Below are positions 1 to 8,906 of a stretch of DNA of 64,000 bases, piece by piece. Within the stretch, counting starts at the first letter, position 1, and every line of letters starts with the position of its first letter. The translations under genes and the position numbers were made by a program. Origin of the DNA: Levilactobacillus paucivorans (GTDB lineage: Bacteria; Bacillota; Bacilli; Lactobacillales; Lactobacillaceae). Location of the stretch: positions 17,759 through 81,758 of the forward strand of contig NZ_JQCA01000020.1 of assembly GCF_001437125.1 (NCBI RefSeq), given 5' to 3'. The notes under the pieces were generated by a model. That model was not told where the DNA came from. It saw only the letters and a list, made by a program, of their open reading frames with translations, and ran no database searches.

Positions 1-1
1 T

Positions 2-2233
2 GTGGCCTTACCATTGGCCGCATTGAGTGTCGCGTTGAGTGGGCATCCGTGGGCGGGGTTGGCTTTGGTGGTTGTCGCCTGGGGTCGGGTATTAACCTTA
101 CGATCGGCTCGAATCGTGGTGATAACGGGTCTGGTTTTCGTCGTCATTGGCGGTGTGTGGTGGGGCCGTCAACGACAGTTAGCTGGAAGACTGGTGTCGG
201 CTTTTACGGAAAGCCCAGCGAGTCTGACCGTTCGCTTCCAACCGGATGCGCTCAGTATTCGCGGTGCCACCTATTCCTTTGTGGGACGAGCCGCGGCTAC
301 TGGTGAACGTTTGATTCTTCACGGGCGAATTGGTTCTGCTGAGGAACTTCACCGTCTGCAAACGGTCGATCATGCCCAGTCGTGGCATATTCAAGGGACC
401 CAATCCGGGATTTTGCCAGCAACCAACTTTAATCAGTTCGATGGCGCAACCTATTGGTCGCGGCGAGGTATTGTGAAGCAGGTGCGGATTGCCCAAGTGA
501 CGCCGCTGATGGCCACGACGGGACCCTTAACGTGGTGGTCAGACTGGTGGCATGGTTTGCGAGCCCGCCTGATTCGGGCCTGCCAACGGTTACCGGGGGC
601 GCTCAAGGTGTATGCTCTAGGCCTACTTCCAGGCTATCGGGCGTTAGAAGCTACGCAGGAGCTTGAGGGAATGCAACGGTTGGGACTACTGCATTTATTC
701 TCGATCTCCGGGCTGCACGTGTCACTCGTTTTACTCGTGGTGGAGTGGCTGTGTGTTCATTGTCGCCTCCCCAGAAATCTCTGGGAACGGGGGATGATTA
801 TCGGTCTTCCCGGTTACTTTATCTTGGCTGGCGGTGGCGGCAGTATTTTGCGGGCTAGCCTCATGCGTGGCCTGCAGTTGTCAGGCCGACAGTTGGGTTT
901 ACGGGTCACTGGACTGGATGCCTGGTCTCTGACCCTGATAGCGGCTTTGATGGGTAACGCGGGCCTGTTATTTGAGCTGGGGAGTCAGCTGAGCTTCGGC
1001 TTGTCACTGGTCTTGATTCTGTTGGAACAAGAGTCGTTTGCTTGGCGACAGGTCGGTCTGGCCCTGGTCAGTCTGCCGAGCTTACTGAATGGCTTGTTTC
1101 AATGGCACCTACTGACGCTGTTAGCGAACTGGCTCGTGGTCCCTTTGTTTCCAGTCTTGTTACTACCATTGACAGTCGTTGGCACGGCCATTTTCCCATG
1201 GGTACCCGAGGTCAGTCGCGGATGTGCGACGTTATTAGGATGGTTCGACCAGACGATGACTTGGCTGGGGACGTTACCTGGCAATCTCGTCTTTGGTAAA
1301 CCCTGGTGGTGGGTCTGCTGGTTATGGATTTGGCTAGCGGTGGGTGTATTCAGCCGACCTGTTGGCCAGCGGCGAAAGTTGCTGCGATTGTTGGCGATGA
1401 GTTATGGCCTGATGTATGGGGCCATTCATTTCCCCTGGCACGGTGAGGTGACCTACTTTGATGTTGGTCAAGGGGATAGTATCTTAATTCGCGAGCGCTT
1501 TAACCGGCACGTTTCGCTGATTGATACCGGTGGTCATCTGGGTTTTCAACAACCCCATTGGGTTCCGAAAATTCCGGTAACTTATGCTGCCGATAGAACC
1601 AGCGTGACTTATCTGCGGAGCCACGGGGTGACAACGATCGATGACCTCTATCTGACACACCACGATGCCGATCACATAGGGGACTTACCAGCCATTCTCA
1701 AGGCCTTTCGCGTCAAACGGGTGTTGGTACCGGCGGGGATGGAAAAAGAACCGGCATGGCAACATTTGTTGGCAAATCGGCAGGCCACGACAGCGTTAAT
1801 GCCCATCAAGACGACGAGTGATTTACCCTTAACCGTCCGACATCCTTTCGAGGCGGATCCGGCCGAAAATGCTAATTCGTTGGCCTTACAGGGGCAGTAC
1901 GGTGGTTTGAATTTCCTCTTTATGGGGGATCTTGACCAGGCCGGCGAACAAAAAATGTTAGAAGTCGATCCGCATTTAAGAACGGACGTGTTAAAATTAG
2001 GACATCACGGGAGCAAGACGGCGAGTGGCGTCGCGTTCCTAAATCAAGTCAGGCCACGCTGGGGGATTATCTCGGCGGGTCGTCATAATCGCTATGGCCA
2101 CCCTAATCCGGAGACCCTGGCACGGTTGAGAGCCGACCAGATACCGGCAGTGAGCACGCAGACGAGTGGGATGATTCGCTACGTCTTTGCGGGACAACAC
2201 GGGGAATGGCAGACTAAATTAAAAGGGGACTAA
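2..2233 (+). CDS. comEC: ComEC/Rec2 DNA-uptake channel (5' end at window edge)
   Basis: Polytopic membrane protein that in competent bacteria carries one strand of incoming DNA across the membrane. A hydrophobic N-terminus is followed by a competence domain rich in membrane segments, with the family's SISGLHV stretch near residue 235. From about residue 485 there is a metallo-beta-lactamase-like domain with FDVGQGDS, THHDADH and GHHGSK metal-site motifs. The 743 residues are close to full family length. A GTG at base 2 could be the start, but nothing upstream is visible, so some N-terminal residues may be missing. holA follows after 4 nt, the usual Firmicutes order. Lactobacilli are rarely shown to be competent, so activity is not implied. 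Confidence 0.93.
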   Translation: MALPLAALSVALSGHPWAGLALVVVAWGRVLTLRSARIVVITGLVFVVIGGVWWGRQRQLAGRLVSAFTESPASLTVRFQPDALSIRGATYSFVGRAAATGERLILHGRIGSAEELHRLQTVDHAQSWHIQGTQSGILPATNFNQFDGATYWSRRGIVKQVRIAQVTPLMATTGPLTWWSDWWHGLRARLIRACQRLPGALKVYALGLLPGYRALEATQELEGMQRLGLLHLFSISGLHVSLVLLVVEWLCVHCRLPRNLWERGMIIGLPGYFILAGGGGSILRASLMRGLQLSGRQLGLRVTGLDAWSLTLIAALMGNAGLLFELGSQLSFGLSLVLILLEQESFAWRQVGLALVSLPSLLNGLFQWHLLTLLANWLVVPLFPVLLLPLTVVGTAIFPWVPEVSRGCATLLGWFDQTMTWLGTLPGNLVFGKPWWWVCWLWIWLAVGVFSRPVGQRRKLLRLLAMSYGLMYGAIHFPWHGEVTYFDVGQGDSILIRERFNRHVSLIDTGGHLGFQQPHWVPKIPVTYAADRTSVTYLRSHGVTTIDDLYLTHHDADHIGDLPAILKAFRVKRVLVPAGMEKEPAWQHLLANRQATTALMPIKTTSDLPLTVRHPFEADPAENANSLALQGQYGGLNFLFMGDLDQAGEQKMLEVDPHLRTDVLKLGHHGSKTASGVAFLNQVRPRWGIISAGRHNRYGHPNPETLARLRADQIPAVSTQTSGMIRYVFAGQHGEWQTKLKGD

Positions 2234-2237
2234 GGTT

Positions 2238-3269
2238 TTGACGATTAATGAACTCTTAAATAAATTACATACAGGGAAAGACCTCGCACCCGTTTATTTG
2301 GTCCTAGGCCAGGGGGACTACTTGCAACGCCGGCTGAAGCGAGCCTTTCGGGCGGTTGTTCCGGCTGAAGAGCAGGCCATGAATTTTGCCAGCTACGACA
2401 TGGATACGGTACCACTGGCCGTGGCCTTAGACGATGCCATGGCGGCCCCGTTCTTTGGTGAACGTCGCGTGGTTTGTATCGACAGTCCCGCCTTTTTAAC
2501 GGGGGAGACGAAGAAACAGAAGGTGGAACACGATCTGGATAGCTTACAAACTTATCTCTCATCACCGATGGAGAGCACCGTGCTGGTTTTCTTCGCACCC
2601 TATGACAAGTTGGATGGCCGTAAGAAAGTCTCAAAACTCTTGAAAAAAGTGGCAGTGACTGCTGATATTGGGCATTTCACCGAAAGAGATGTCCAGAAGT
2701 TCGTGACGGATCAGGTCAAACAAGACGGCTACACGATTGAACCACAAGCGTTACAAGAACTGATTCAACGGACGGATGCCGATTTAACCCTGATGATGGG
2801 TGAGTTGCCTAAGTTGGAGCTGTTCACGGTACCTGATAAGACCATCAGCATTGATGCGGTGAATGGTTTGGTGACACAGACACTCACACAGAACGTCTTT
2901 GACCTGGTTAATAAGGTTTTAGCGAAGGATACGGCGGGGGCGGTCACGTTATACCGCGAGTTGATTCTGGCTAAGGAAGAACCGCTAAAGATCAATGCCA
3001 TCTTGCAAGGACAATTTCGACTGCTGATTCAATCGAAGGTCTTGGCCAAACAGGGATACAGCCAAGGAAAGCTGGCGAGTCTGTTGAAGGTACATCCTTA
3101 TCGAATCAAGCTAGCCTTGCAAAGTCAGCGGCGTTTCCAACTAACCGATCTCAATCAGGCCTACCTGGGGTTGTTTCGGGTCGAACAACAGATGAAGTCC
3201 ACGACAGAAGAACCAGAACTGCTATTTTCACTATTTATGACGCAATTTGCCAATCAACGTCCCGCTTAG
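2238..3269 (+). CDS. holA: DNA polymerase III delta subunit
   Basis: Clamp-loader delta subunit that opens the beta sliding clamp during replication. The 343 residues match the usual size. The N-terminal region (PVYLVLGQGDYL, then FASYDMDT and an FFGERRVV stretch) and the C-terminal helical collar resemble the YqeN/HolA family. The start is a TTG preceded by AAAAGGGGA; the nearby ATG at 2248 is out of frame. It sits 4 nt after comEC and is probably co-transcribed. A hairpin follows between it and the convergent rpsT. Confidence 0.92.
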   Translation: MTINELLNKLHTGKDLAPVYLVLGQGDYLQRRLKRAFRAVVPAEEQAMNFASYDMDTVPLAVALDDAMAAPFFGERRVVCIDSPAFLTGETKKQKVEHDLDSLQTYLSSPMESTVLVFFAPYDKLDGRKKVSKLLKKVAVTADIGHFTERDVQKFVTDQVKQDGYTIEPQALQELIQRTDADLTLMMGELPKLELFTVPDKTISIDAVNGLVTQTLTQNVFDLVNKVLAKDTAGAVTLYRELILAKEEPLKINAILQGQFRLLIQSKVLAKQGYSQGKLASLLKVHPYRIKLALQSQRRFQLTDLNQAYLGLFRVEQQMKSTTEEPELLFSLFMTQFANQRPA

Positions 3270-3276
3270 CGGACAC

Positions 3277-3308
3277 AAAAAAGGGGGTCGACCAAAAGGT
3301 CGACCCCC
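3277..3308 (-). terminator. Intrinsic terminator of rpsT
   Basis: A perfect 11-bp stem (3283-3293 with 3298-3308) with an AAAA loop. On the minus strand it is followed by six T residues (A-run at 3277-3282). It lies between convergent holA and rpsT. The plus-strand side has no good T-run, so it mainly serves rpsT. Confidence 0.88.
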
Positions 3309-3341
3309 TGATTGCATCATCTAATCAGGTTGATTAATTGA

Positions 3342-3596
3342 TTACTTGGCAAGGCGTGCAGCCATCCGTGACTTGTCACGGGAAGCCTTGTTACGCTTGA
3401 TCAAACCCTTTGAAGCGGCATGGTCAACAGCAGCACTTGCTTGACGGTATAAGTCTTCAACGTTGTCGGCACCGGCCGTCTTGGCCTGTTCGAAACGCTT
3501 TACGGCAGTCCGCATTGCGCTCATTTGAGCGGCGTTACGTTCGTTGGCCTTGACGTTGGTCTTGGCACGTTCGATTGCTGATTTAATAATTGGCAT
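3342..3596 (-). CDS. rpsT: 30S ribosomal protein S20
   Basis: Primary 16S rRNA-binding protein of the small subunit. The 84 residues begin [12 protein letters not shown] and are rich in Lys, Arg and Ala, with the family core [18 protein letters not shown] and the end [11 protein letters not shown] chose the ATG at 3596 because GGAGGTGAAATTTTC lies directly upstream; the frame is open 17 codons further but without a ribosome site. It is transcribed alone, divergently from rpsO. Confidence 0.96.
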   Translation of the reverse strand: MPIIKSAIERAKTNVKANERNAAQMSAMRTAVKRFEQAKTAGADNVEDLYRQASAAVDHAASKGLIKRNKASRDKSRMAARLAK

Positions 3597-3655
3597 GAAA
3601 ATTTCACCTCCGAATGAGAAATCCTGTACCGGAAATCTTAATTTCAACGTATGTA

Positions 3656-3684
3656 ATTATACAGAATCCACTGACTGATTGCAA
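3656..3684 (-). promoter_or_regulatory. Promoter of rpsT
   Basis: On the minus strand, TTGCAA (3679-3684) and TATAAT (3656-3661) are separated by 17 bp, a near-consensus sigma-A promoter about 60 bp before the S20 start codon. Confidence 0.82.
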
Positions 3685-3742
3685 TAGGTTGTGTCGATAA
3701 ATGTAAAGTAATTTTACTTGATAGGCATTGCGCGGAAAAGAC

Positions 3743-3771
3743 TTGCTATTTAGCCGACAATTAAGTATGAT
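3743..3771 (+). promoter_or_regulatory. Promoter of rpsO with ~95-nt leader
   Basis: TTGCTA (3743-3748) and TATGAT (3766-3771) have 17-bp spacing. Transcription would start near 3778, leaving a leader of about 95 nt before rpsO. S15 represses its own translation through mRNA leader structures in other bacteria; whether this leader does so is inference. Confidence 0.75.
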
Positions 3772-3872
3772 AGATAACTGTGCTAAGCACAAACCCTTAA
3801 CTTAGTTGATTCGCCGGCCACCGACGGTTTACTCAGTTTTGGGCACTTATTTTGAAGGGTGGTACATTTACC

Positions 3873-4142
3873 ATGGCTATTAGTCAAGCAAAGAAAAACG
3901 AAATTATCAAGCAATACGCACGTCACGAAGGCGACACTGGTTCTACTGAAGTTCAAGTTGCCGTTTTAACCGCTGATATCAACGAAATCAACGTGCACAT
4001 GAAGAATCACCGTAAGGATTACCATTCCCAACGTGGTTTGATGAAGAAGATTGGTCACCGTCGTAACTTAATCAGTTACTTACGTAAGACCGATGTTCAA
4101 CGTTACCGTGAATTAATCAAGAGCTTGGGCTTACGTCGTTAA
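3873..4142 (+). CDS. rpsO: 30S ribosomal protein S15
   Basis: Small-subunit protein that binds the central domain of 16S rRNA. The 89 residues have the family core [16 protein letters not shown] and the C-terminal block [20 protein letters not shown]. The start is the ATG at 3873 (MAISQAKK), after an AGGGTGG ribosome site; the longer frame adds seven non-conserved codons. It has its own promoter and terminator, and is followed by the RNase J paralogue, an order common in lactobacilli. Confidence 0.96.
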   Translation: MAISQAKKNEIIKQYARHEGDTGSTEVQVAVLTADINEINVHMKNHRKDYHSQRGLMKKIGHRRNLISYLRKTDVQRYRELIKSLGLRR

Positions 4143-4157
4143 TTCGACGCGCCTTCG

Positions 4158-4194
4158 AGGTTCGTTTCCCATTACCGGGAAACGAACCTTTTTT
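4158..4194 (+). terminator. Intrinsic terminator of rpsO
   Basis: A 13-bp perfect stem (4158-4170 with 4177-4189) ending in a T-run at 4189-4194, just after the rpsO stop. Confidence 0.92.
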
Positions 4195-4214
4195 GATCAG
4201 GTTTGGCGACATAG

Positions 4215-4243
4215 TTCTGTAATTGCACAAAGTATGGTAAACT
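4215..4243 (+). promoter_or_regulatory. Putative promoter of the RNase J gene
   Basis: TTCTGT (4215-4220) and TAAACT (4238-4243) have 17-bp spacing, with TGG before the -10 as an extended element. It implies an untranslated leader of about 110 nt. The match is moderate. Confidence 0.5.
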
Positions 4244-4358
4244 GAAAGAAGTTTAATCATGGACGAATCTGGGCTAAACGGCCCATATGAAAATAGTAAT
4301 TGCGAGTTAATCGTAAATAAATTAGATAATAGTAGAGAAACTTACTTGAGGTGAACTT

Positions 4359-6209
4359 ATGAGTGCAAAGATCAAGATTATGCCGTTCGGCGGTGTCCGC
4401 GAGAACGGGAAGAACATGTATGCCGTCGATGTTAACGGTAGTATTTATATTTTAGATTGTGGGTTGAAGTACCCTGAAAATGAGCTATTAGGAATTGACG
4501 TGGTGATTCCTGATTGGAATTACCTGCGTGAAAACAAGGATCGCATCGTGGCGGTCTTCCTAACTCACGGCCATGCCGATGCCATCGGGGCGTTACCTTA
4601 CTTCCTGACTGAATTCAATGTGCCGGTCTTCGGTTCTGAAATGACCGTGGCTTTGGCCAAGATTGACGTCGCAACGGAACCTAAGCTTAAGGACTACGAT
4701 GATTTCCACGTGGTTGACGAAAAGACTGAAATCGATTTCGGTGACGTAGTCGTTTCCTTCTTCTCAACGACGCATTCAATTCCTGAATCCATGGGGATTG
4801 TGTTGAAGACCGATGAAGGCCAGATTGTCTATACCGGGGACTTCAAGTTTGACCAGACGGCTAAGCCAGGCTACCAGACCGATTACGCGCGTTTAGGGGC
4901 CATTGGTCAGGCGGGGGTCTTAGCCCTGCTGAGTGACTCCGCTAATGCGGAAAATCCAGCTATGAACGCGTCCGAACAGACCATTGCGGAAGACATTGAA
5001 GAAACCTTTAACTATCGTGAGGGTCGGATTGTGGTAGCCTGTGTGGCTTCCAACATTCTCCGGATTCAACAAGTCTTCGATGCCGCAGCTAAGACTGGAC
5101 GTAAGGTTTGCTTGACCGGTCAAGACTTGGAAAAGATTGTCCACACGGCCATGAAGCTGGGCAAGTTGTCCTTTGATAATGACCTGCTAGTAACGCCAGA
5201 ACAATTGGACAGCTTGAAGCCTGACGAAACAGTTGTGCTCCAAACGGGTAAGATGGGTGAACCTATCAAGGCCATCCAACGTATGGCAAACAAGCAAGAA
5301 AAGACGTTCAACATTCAGGAGGGTGATCTGGTCTACATCACCACGACGCCTTCTCACGCTATGGACACCACGGTTGCTCAGACTCGTGACATGATTTATC
5401 GTGCCGGGGGCGAGGTTAAGGCCATTTCCGATGACTTGAATTCCTCTGGCCACGCTTACAAGCGCGACCTACAACTCATGTTGAACTTAATGAAGCCTAA
5501 GTACTTGGTGCCTATTCAAGGGGAATACCGGTTACTGAATGCCCATGCCAACGCGGCCATGGAACTGGGAATTCCCGCTGAACACATCTTTATCCTGGCC
5601 AAGGGTGATGTGTTAACTTACAGCAACGGTAAGATTGGTCTAGGCGAAGGTATCGATGTCAGTGACACCATGATCGATGGGATCGGTGTTGGTGATATTG
5701 GGAATATCGTCCTACGTGACCGGAAAGTTCTGGCCGATGATGGGATCTTCATCGCGGTCGTGACAATTGATCGTAAGAAGAAACAGATTGTGGCAGAACC
5801 TAAGATTACCTCACGTGGCTTTGTCTACGTTAAGGCCAACAAGGACTTAATGCAGGAAAGTGCTGAGATTATCAGCAAGGCCGTTCAAAACAACTTGGAC
5901 AACAAGGAGTTTGATTGGGGCCACCTGAAACAAGATGTGCGGGAACACCTGAGTCACTATCTCTTTGAACAGACACATCGTCGTCCGGTAATCTTGCCGG
6001 TTATCATGGAAGTGAACCAGCACCATCGACGGAGTGGCAGCAAGGAAAAGACGGGAGCTAAGCCTAAGCAACAGCCAACGGCTAAAAAGGCTAAGGCAGC
6101 TGTAAAGCCCGATCCTGCGACGAAGGCGCAGAAGCCAAATCATAAGGCGCATCGCAATCGGAAACGCCGGCGGGCAGCTAAACCAGCTGAAACCACGGAT
6201 AACAAGTAA
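4359..6209 (+). CDS. rnjB: Ribonuclease J2-type protein (degenerate active site)
   Basis: Member of the RNase J family (metallo-beta-lactamase plus beta-CASP fold), which in Firmicutes matures rRNA and degrades mRNA in J1/J2 complexes. The canonical HxHxDH motif reads HGHADA (His70, His72, Asp74, Ala75), and the later HGEYR motif reads QGEYR (Gln about 387). Both changes are typical of RNase J2, which has weak activity and supports RNase J1. TGDFKFD, the LLSDSAN stretch and SSGHAYKRD are present. A Lys/Ala/Pro-rich tail of about 60 residues follows residue 555, likely disordered and RNA-binding. The ATG follows GAGGTG. Transcribed after rpsO from its own promoter. Confidence 0.88.
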   Translation: MSAKIKIMPFGGVRENGKNMYAVDVNGSIYILDCGLKYPENELLGIDVVIPDWNYLRENKDRIVAVFLTHGHADAIGALPYFLTEFNVPVFGSEMTVALAKIDVATEPKLKDYDDFHVVDEKTEIDFGDVVVSFFSTTHSIPESMGIVLKTDEGQIVYTGDFKFDQTAKPGYQTDYARLGAIGQAGVLALLSDSANAENPAMNASEQTIAEDIEETFNYREGRIVVACVASNILRIQQVFDAAAKTGRKVCLTGQDLEKIVHTAMKLGKLSFDNDLLVTPEQLDSLKPDETVVLQTGKMGEPIKAIQRMANKQEKTFNIQEGDLVYITTTPSHAMDTTVAQTRDMIYRAGGEVKAISDDLNSSGHAYKRDLQLMLNLMKPKYLVPIQGEYRLLNAHANAAMELGIPAEHIFILAKGDVLTYSNGKIGLGEGIDVSDTMIDGIGVGDIGNIVLRDRKVLADDGIFIAVVTIDRKKKQIVAEPKITSRGFVYVKANKDLMQESAEIISKAVQNNLDNKEFDWGHLKQDVREHLSHYLFEQTHRRPVILPVIMEVNQHHRRSGSKEKTGAKPKQQPTAKKAKAAVKPDPATKAQKPNHKAHRNRKRRRAAKPAETTDNK

Positions 6210-6216
6210 ATAAATG

Positions 6217-6250
6217 ACGGACCGAGACCGCTAAGGCGTCGGTCCGTTTT
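6217..6250 (+). terminator. Intrinsic terminator of the RNase J2 gene
   Basis: A 9-bp perfect stem (6217-6225 with 6239-6247) leads into a short T-run, just after the stop codon. Confidence 0.82.
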
Positions 6251-6286
6251 GGATCACCACAAAAAATAATTGGGGAGGAAACTGAG

Positions 6287-7243
6287 ATGGGAGAGTTTGC
6301 TAGTCCAGCAGCCAGAGAGCAGGCCCTAAAGGCGGCTAGAGCAGCTGCTAAAACACAGCAGTGGTCGGTAGCGGCGAGTCAGTTTGAAGCCGTCTACGCC
6401 GAAGAACAGACACCAGAACTGAACCGTGAGCTGGTCACCAGTCTTTACCACAATGAGCAATTTCTGATGGCAGAACAGTACGCCGCGGAAATGGACACGG
6501 CCTATCTGTCGTCACAAACGGATTTTGATTTGCGATTGGCCGTGGCTCTAAAGAATCGACAATTTATCTTCGCACGTGAGTTTTGTGCGCTACCGGCCGC
6601 CACAAAATGGCGGGACCAGGGATTGGCACAGGTTACCCAGGCAGAGGACGCTTCACGAGCCACATTGGCCACGACACAACGGTTGCTGGCGAAGCAGTTT
6701 ACCCATTTAGGGGATGTCTCTTTTGGTGAGCAACGGCAACGGCTAGAACAGGCCCGTCAATTACCACTCAAAGAATTTATGCAGGGCGTTCAGTATTTGT
6801 TGGTTGATCCTTTTCTCCATCCGCTGATGCGAGCCACGCTACTCGAAGAGCTTTTGCGCTTGCGGGTCCAGGCCACGGTTAAGTTGCAGTGGTTGGATGA
6901 TCAGCTGTACACGATCGACACTGCAGACCTGCAACCGGTGAACGCTAGTCGGGCTGCTGCGGGAATTCGATCGTATTTTCAGGAAGATCTCGGTCAACGG
7001 GACCCGATGACGGCGGCCAACGCCCAACAGACGGTGACTTTGCAACTCATGATGCTGTATCCGTTTATTGATAAGGTTGTGACCCAACCCGCGAGCTGGG
7101 CCCGGCTGGTCGCGGGGGAGGATCTATTACCAGAGGTCACGGCAGAAGAAAAAGCTGACATGATCGCTTGGCAGCAGCGCCTTAACCGCTTTATGGCTGA
7201 ACTATTTGGACCACTTAACGGTGAAAATACTGAAAAACCGTAA
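6287..7243 (+). CDS. Helical-repeat (TPR-like) protein of unknown function
   Basis: A soluble 318-residue protein with no signal peptide or membrane segment. The N-terminal 130 residues look like tetratricopeptide-type helical pairs (ALKAARAAAKTQQWSVAASQFEAVY, then ELVTSLYHNEQFLMAEQYA), and the rest is also helical and Leu/Gln-rich. The ATG follows TTGGGGAGGAAACTGAG. It lies between the RNase J2 and tuf transcription units; similar proteins occupy this place in other lactobacilli as far as I recall. I cannot assign a reaction; such repeats usually mediate protein-protein contacts. Confidence 0.75.
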   Translation: MGEFASPAAREQALKAARAAAKTQQWSVAASQFEAVYAEEQTPELNRELVTSLYHNEQFLMAEQYAAEMDTAYLSSQTDFDLRLAVALKNRQFIFAREFCALPAATKWRDQGLAQVTQAEDASRATLATTQRLLAKQFTHLGDVSFGEQRQRLEQARQLPLKEFMQGVQYLLVDPFLHPLMRATLLEELLRLRVQATVKLQWLDDQLYTIDTADLQPVNASRAAAGIRSYFQEDLGQRDPMTAANAQQTVTLQLMMLYPFIDKVVTQPASWARLVAGEDLLPEVTAEEKADMIAWQQRLNRFMAELFGPLNGENTEKP

Positions 7244-7321
7244 ATTCACGCAGATTTTAGTTTACAAATAATTCTGCAGCATATATACTAGTCAAGGATT
7301 CTTTTTTGGGAGGGTTCCAGC

Positions 7322-7350
7322 TTTCCCTTTCTGAAAAGAAGTAGTATAAT
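7322..7350 (+). promoter_or_regulatory. Promoter of tuf
   Basis: A perfect TATAAT at 7345-7350 follows a weak -35 (TTTCCC, 7322-7327) at 17 bp. The leader to the tuf start is about 68 nt. Confidence 0.7.
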
Positions 7351-7424
7351 TTTACGCAAAGGGTGATTGATTTTCGAGAGAGAGTCAAGCATTCTTAGCG
7401 ATAAAATACAGGAGGGTTTCATTA

Positions 7425-8615
7425 ATGGCTGAAAAAGAACATTATGAAAGAACTAAACCCCATGTAAATATTGGTACTATTGGCCATATTGACCATGGGA
7501 AAACGACGTTAACTGCTGCAATCACTAAGGTACTTGCTAGCAAAGGTTTAGCAAAGGCCGAAGATTACGCTGATATCGATGCAGCTCCAGAAGAACGTGA
7601 ACGTGGTATCACGATCAACACTGCTCACGTTGAATATGAAACTGAAAAGCGTCACTATGCGCATATCGATGCCCCAGGACACGCTGACTACATCAAGAAC
7701 ATGATTACCGGTGCTGCCCAAATGGACGGTGCTATCTTGGTTGTTGCCGCAACTGATGGTCCTATGCCACAAACGCGTGAACACATTTTGCTTGCCCGCC
7801 AAGTGGGTGTTGACTACATCGTTGTCTTCTTAAACAAGACTGACCTTGTTGACGATGACGAATTGGTTGACTTAGTTGAAATGGAAGTTCGTGAGTTACT
7901 TTCAGAATACGATTACCCTGGTGACGATATTCCAGTTATCCGCGGTTCTGCTTTGAAGGCACTCGAAGGCGACGAAGAACAAGAAAAGGTTATCCTTCAC
8001 TTGATGGATGTTGTTGATGATTACATCCCAACTCCAGAACGTGAAAACGACAAGCCATTCTTGATGCCAGTTGAAGACGTCTTCACGATCACTGGTCGTG
8101 GGACTGTTGCTTCTGGTCGTATCGACCGTGGGATGGTTAAGGTTGGTGACGAAGTTGAAATCGTTGGTTTACATGACGACGTATTGAAGACGACTGTTAC
8201 CGGTCTTGAAATGTTCCGTAAGACGTTGGACCTTGGTGAAGCCGGGGATAACGTTGGTGCCTTGCTCCGTGGTGTTAACCGGGACCAAGTTGTGCGTGGA
8301 CAAGTTTTGGCAAAGCCAGGCTCGATCCAAACCCACAAGAAGTTCAAGGGTGAAGTCTACATCTTGAGCAAAGAAGAAGGTGGCCGTCATACGCCATTCT
8401 TCTCAAACTACCGTCCACAATTCTACTTCCACACCACTGATATCACTGGTGTTATTGAATTGCCTGATGGCGTTGAAATGGTTATGCCTGGTGATAACGT
8501 GACGTTCACTGTTGAACTGATCCAACCAGCTGCCATTGAAAAGGGTACTAAGTTCACTGTCCGTGAAGGTGGCCACACTGTTGGTGCCGGTACTGTTACG
8601 GAAATTGACGACTAA
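7425..8615 (+). CDS. tuf: Elongation factor Tu
   Basis: GTPase that delivers aminoacyl-tRNA to the ribosome. The 396 residues are full length. Motifs include the P-loop GHIDHGKT, the switch region [16 protein letters not shown] and NKTD (G4). Domains 2 and 3 follow, with the C-terminal [15 protein letters not shown]. The ATG follows ACAGGAGGGTTTC. Codon use is strongly biased (GGT, GTT, GAA, CGT), as expected for a highly expressed gene. It is monocistronic, with its own promoter and terminator. Confidence 0.98.
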   Translation: MAEKEHYERTKPHVNIGTIGHIDHGKTTLTAAITKVLASKGLAKAEDYADIDAAPEERERGITINTAHVEYETEKRHYAHIDAPGHADYIKNMITGAAQMDGAILVVAATDGPMPQTREHILLARQVGVDYIVVFLNKTDLVDDDELVDLVEMEVRELLSEYDYPGDDIPVIRGSALKALEGDEEQEKVILHLMDVVDDYIPTPERENDKPFLMPVEDVFTITGRGTVASGRIDRGMVKVGDEVEIVGLHDDVLKTTVTGLEMFRKTLDLGEAGDNVGALLRGVNRDQVVRGQVLAKPGSIQTHKKFKGEVYILSKEEGGRHTPFFSNYRPQFYFHTTDITGVIELPDGVEMVMPGDNVTFTVELIQPAAIEKGTKFTVREGGHTVGAGTVTEIDD

Positions 8616-8634
8616 TTTTAATTAGTTCTATCCT

Positions 8635-8671
8635 AAAAAAGGTTGAAAAGTCTAACTTTTCAGCCTTTTTT
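8635..8671 (+). terminator. Intrinsic terminator of tuf
   Basis: A stem of 10 bp (8641-8650 with 8656-8665, one G-U pair) flanked by an A-run and a run of six T residues. Confidence 0.92.
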
Positions 8672-8817
8672 GCTGTCCTGGGAATTTTTAGTGGACTGAG
8701 CGTAATCGTTTTCAACTTAAATAGCCGTCTAAACTAGTTTTCACGAGACGCCAGCCGGGATTTGCGGTAAAATGTTAAAGGAACGCCCGTCATTTGCGGG
8801 CTTTCGACAAAAACCAT

Positions 8818-8846
8818 TTTACAATTTGGGTAGCATAAGGTACACT
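8818..8846 (+). promoter_or_regulatory. Promoter of tig
   Basis: TTTACA (8818-8823) and TACACT (8841-8846) with 17-bp spacing, about 60 bp before the trigger factor start. Confidence 0.65.
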
Positions 8847-8906
8847 TATACAGTATGCAATTGATAGAATTGTAAATAGTAATATCTTCATTTCGGAGGG
8901 GAAATA

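Noticed and set aside
179..496. Antisense open frame inside comEC
   Set aside because: No ribosome site, no recognisable protein pattern, and it lies on the opposite strand of a well-supported gene. The many other antisense or shifted frames inside coding genes were rejected for the same reason.
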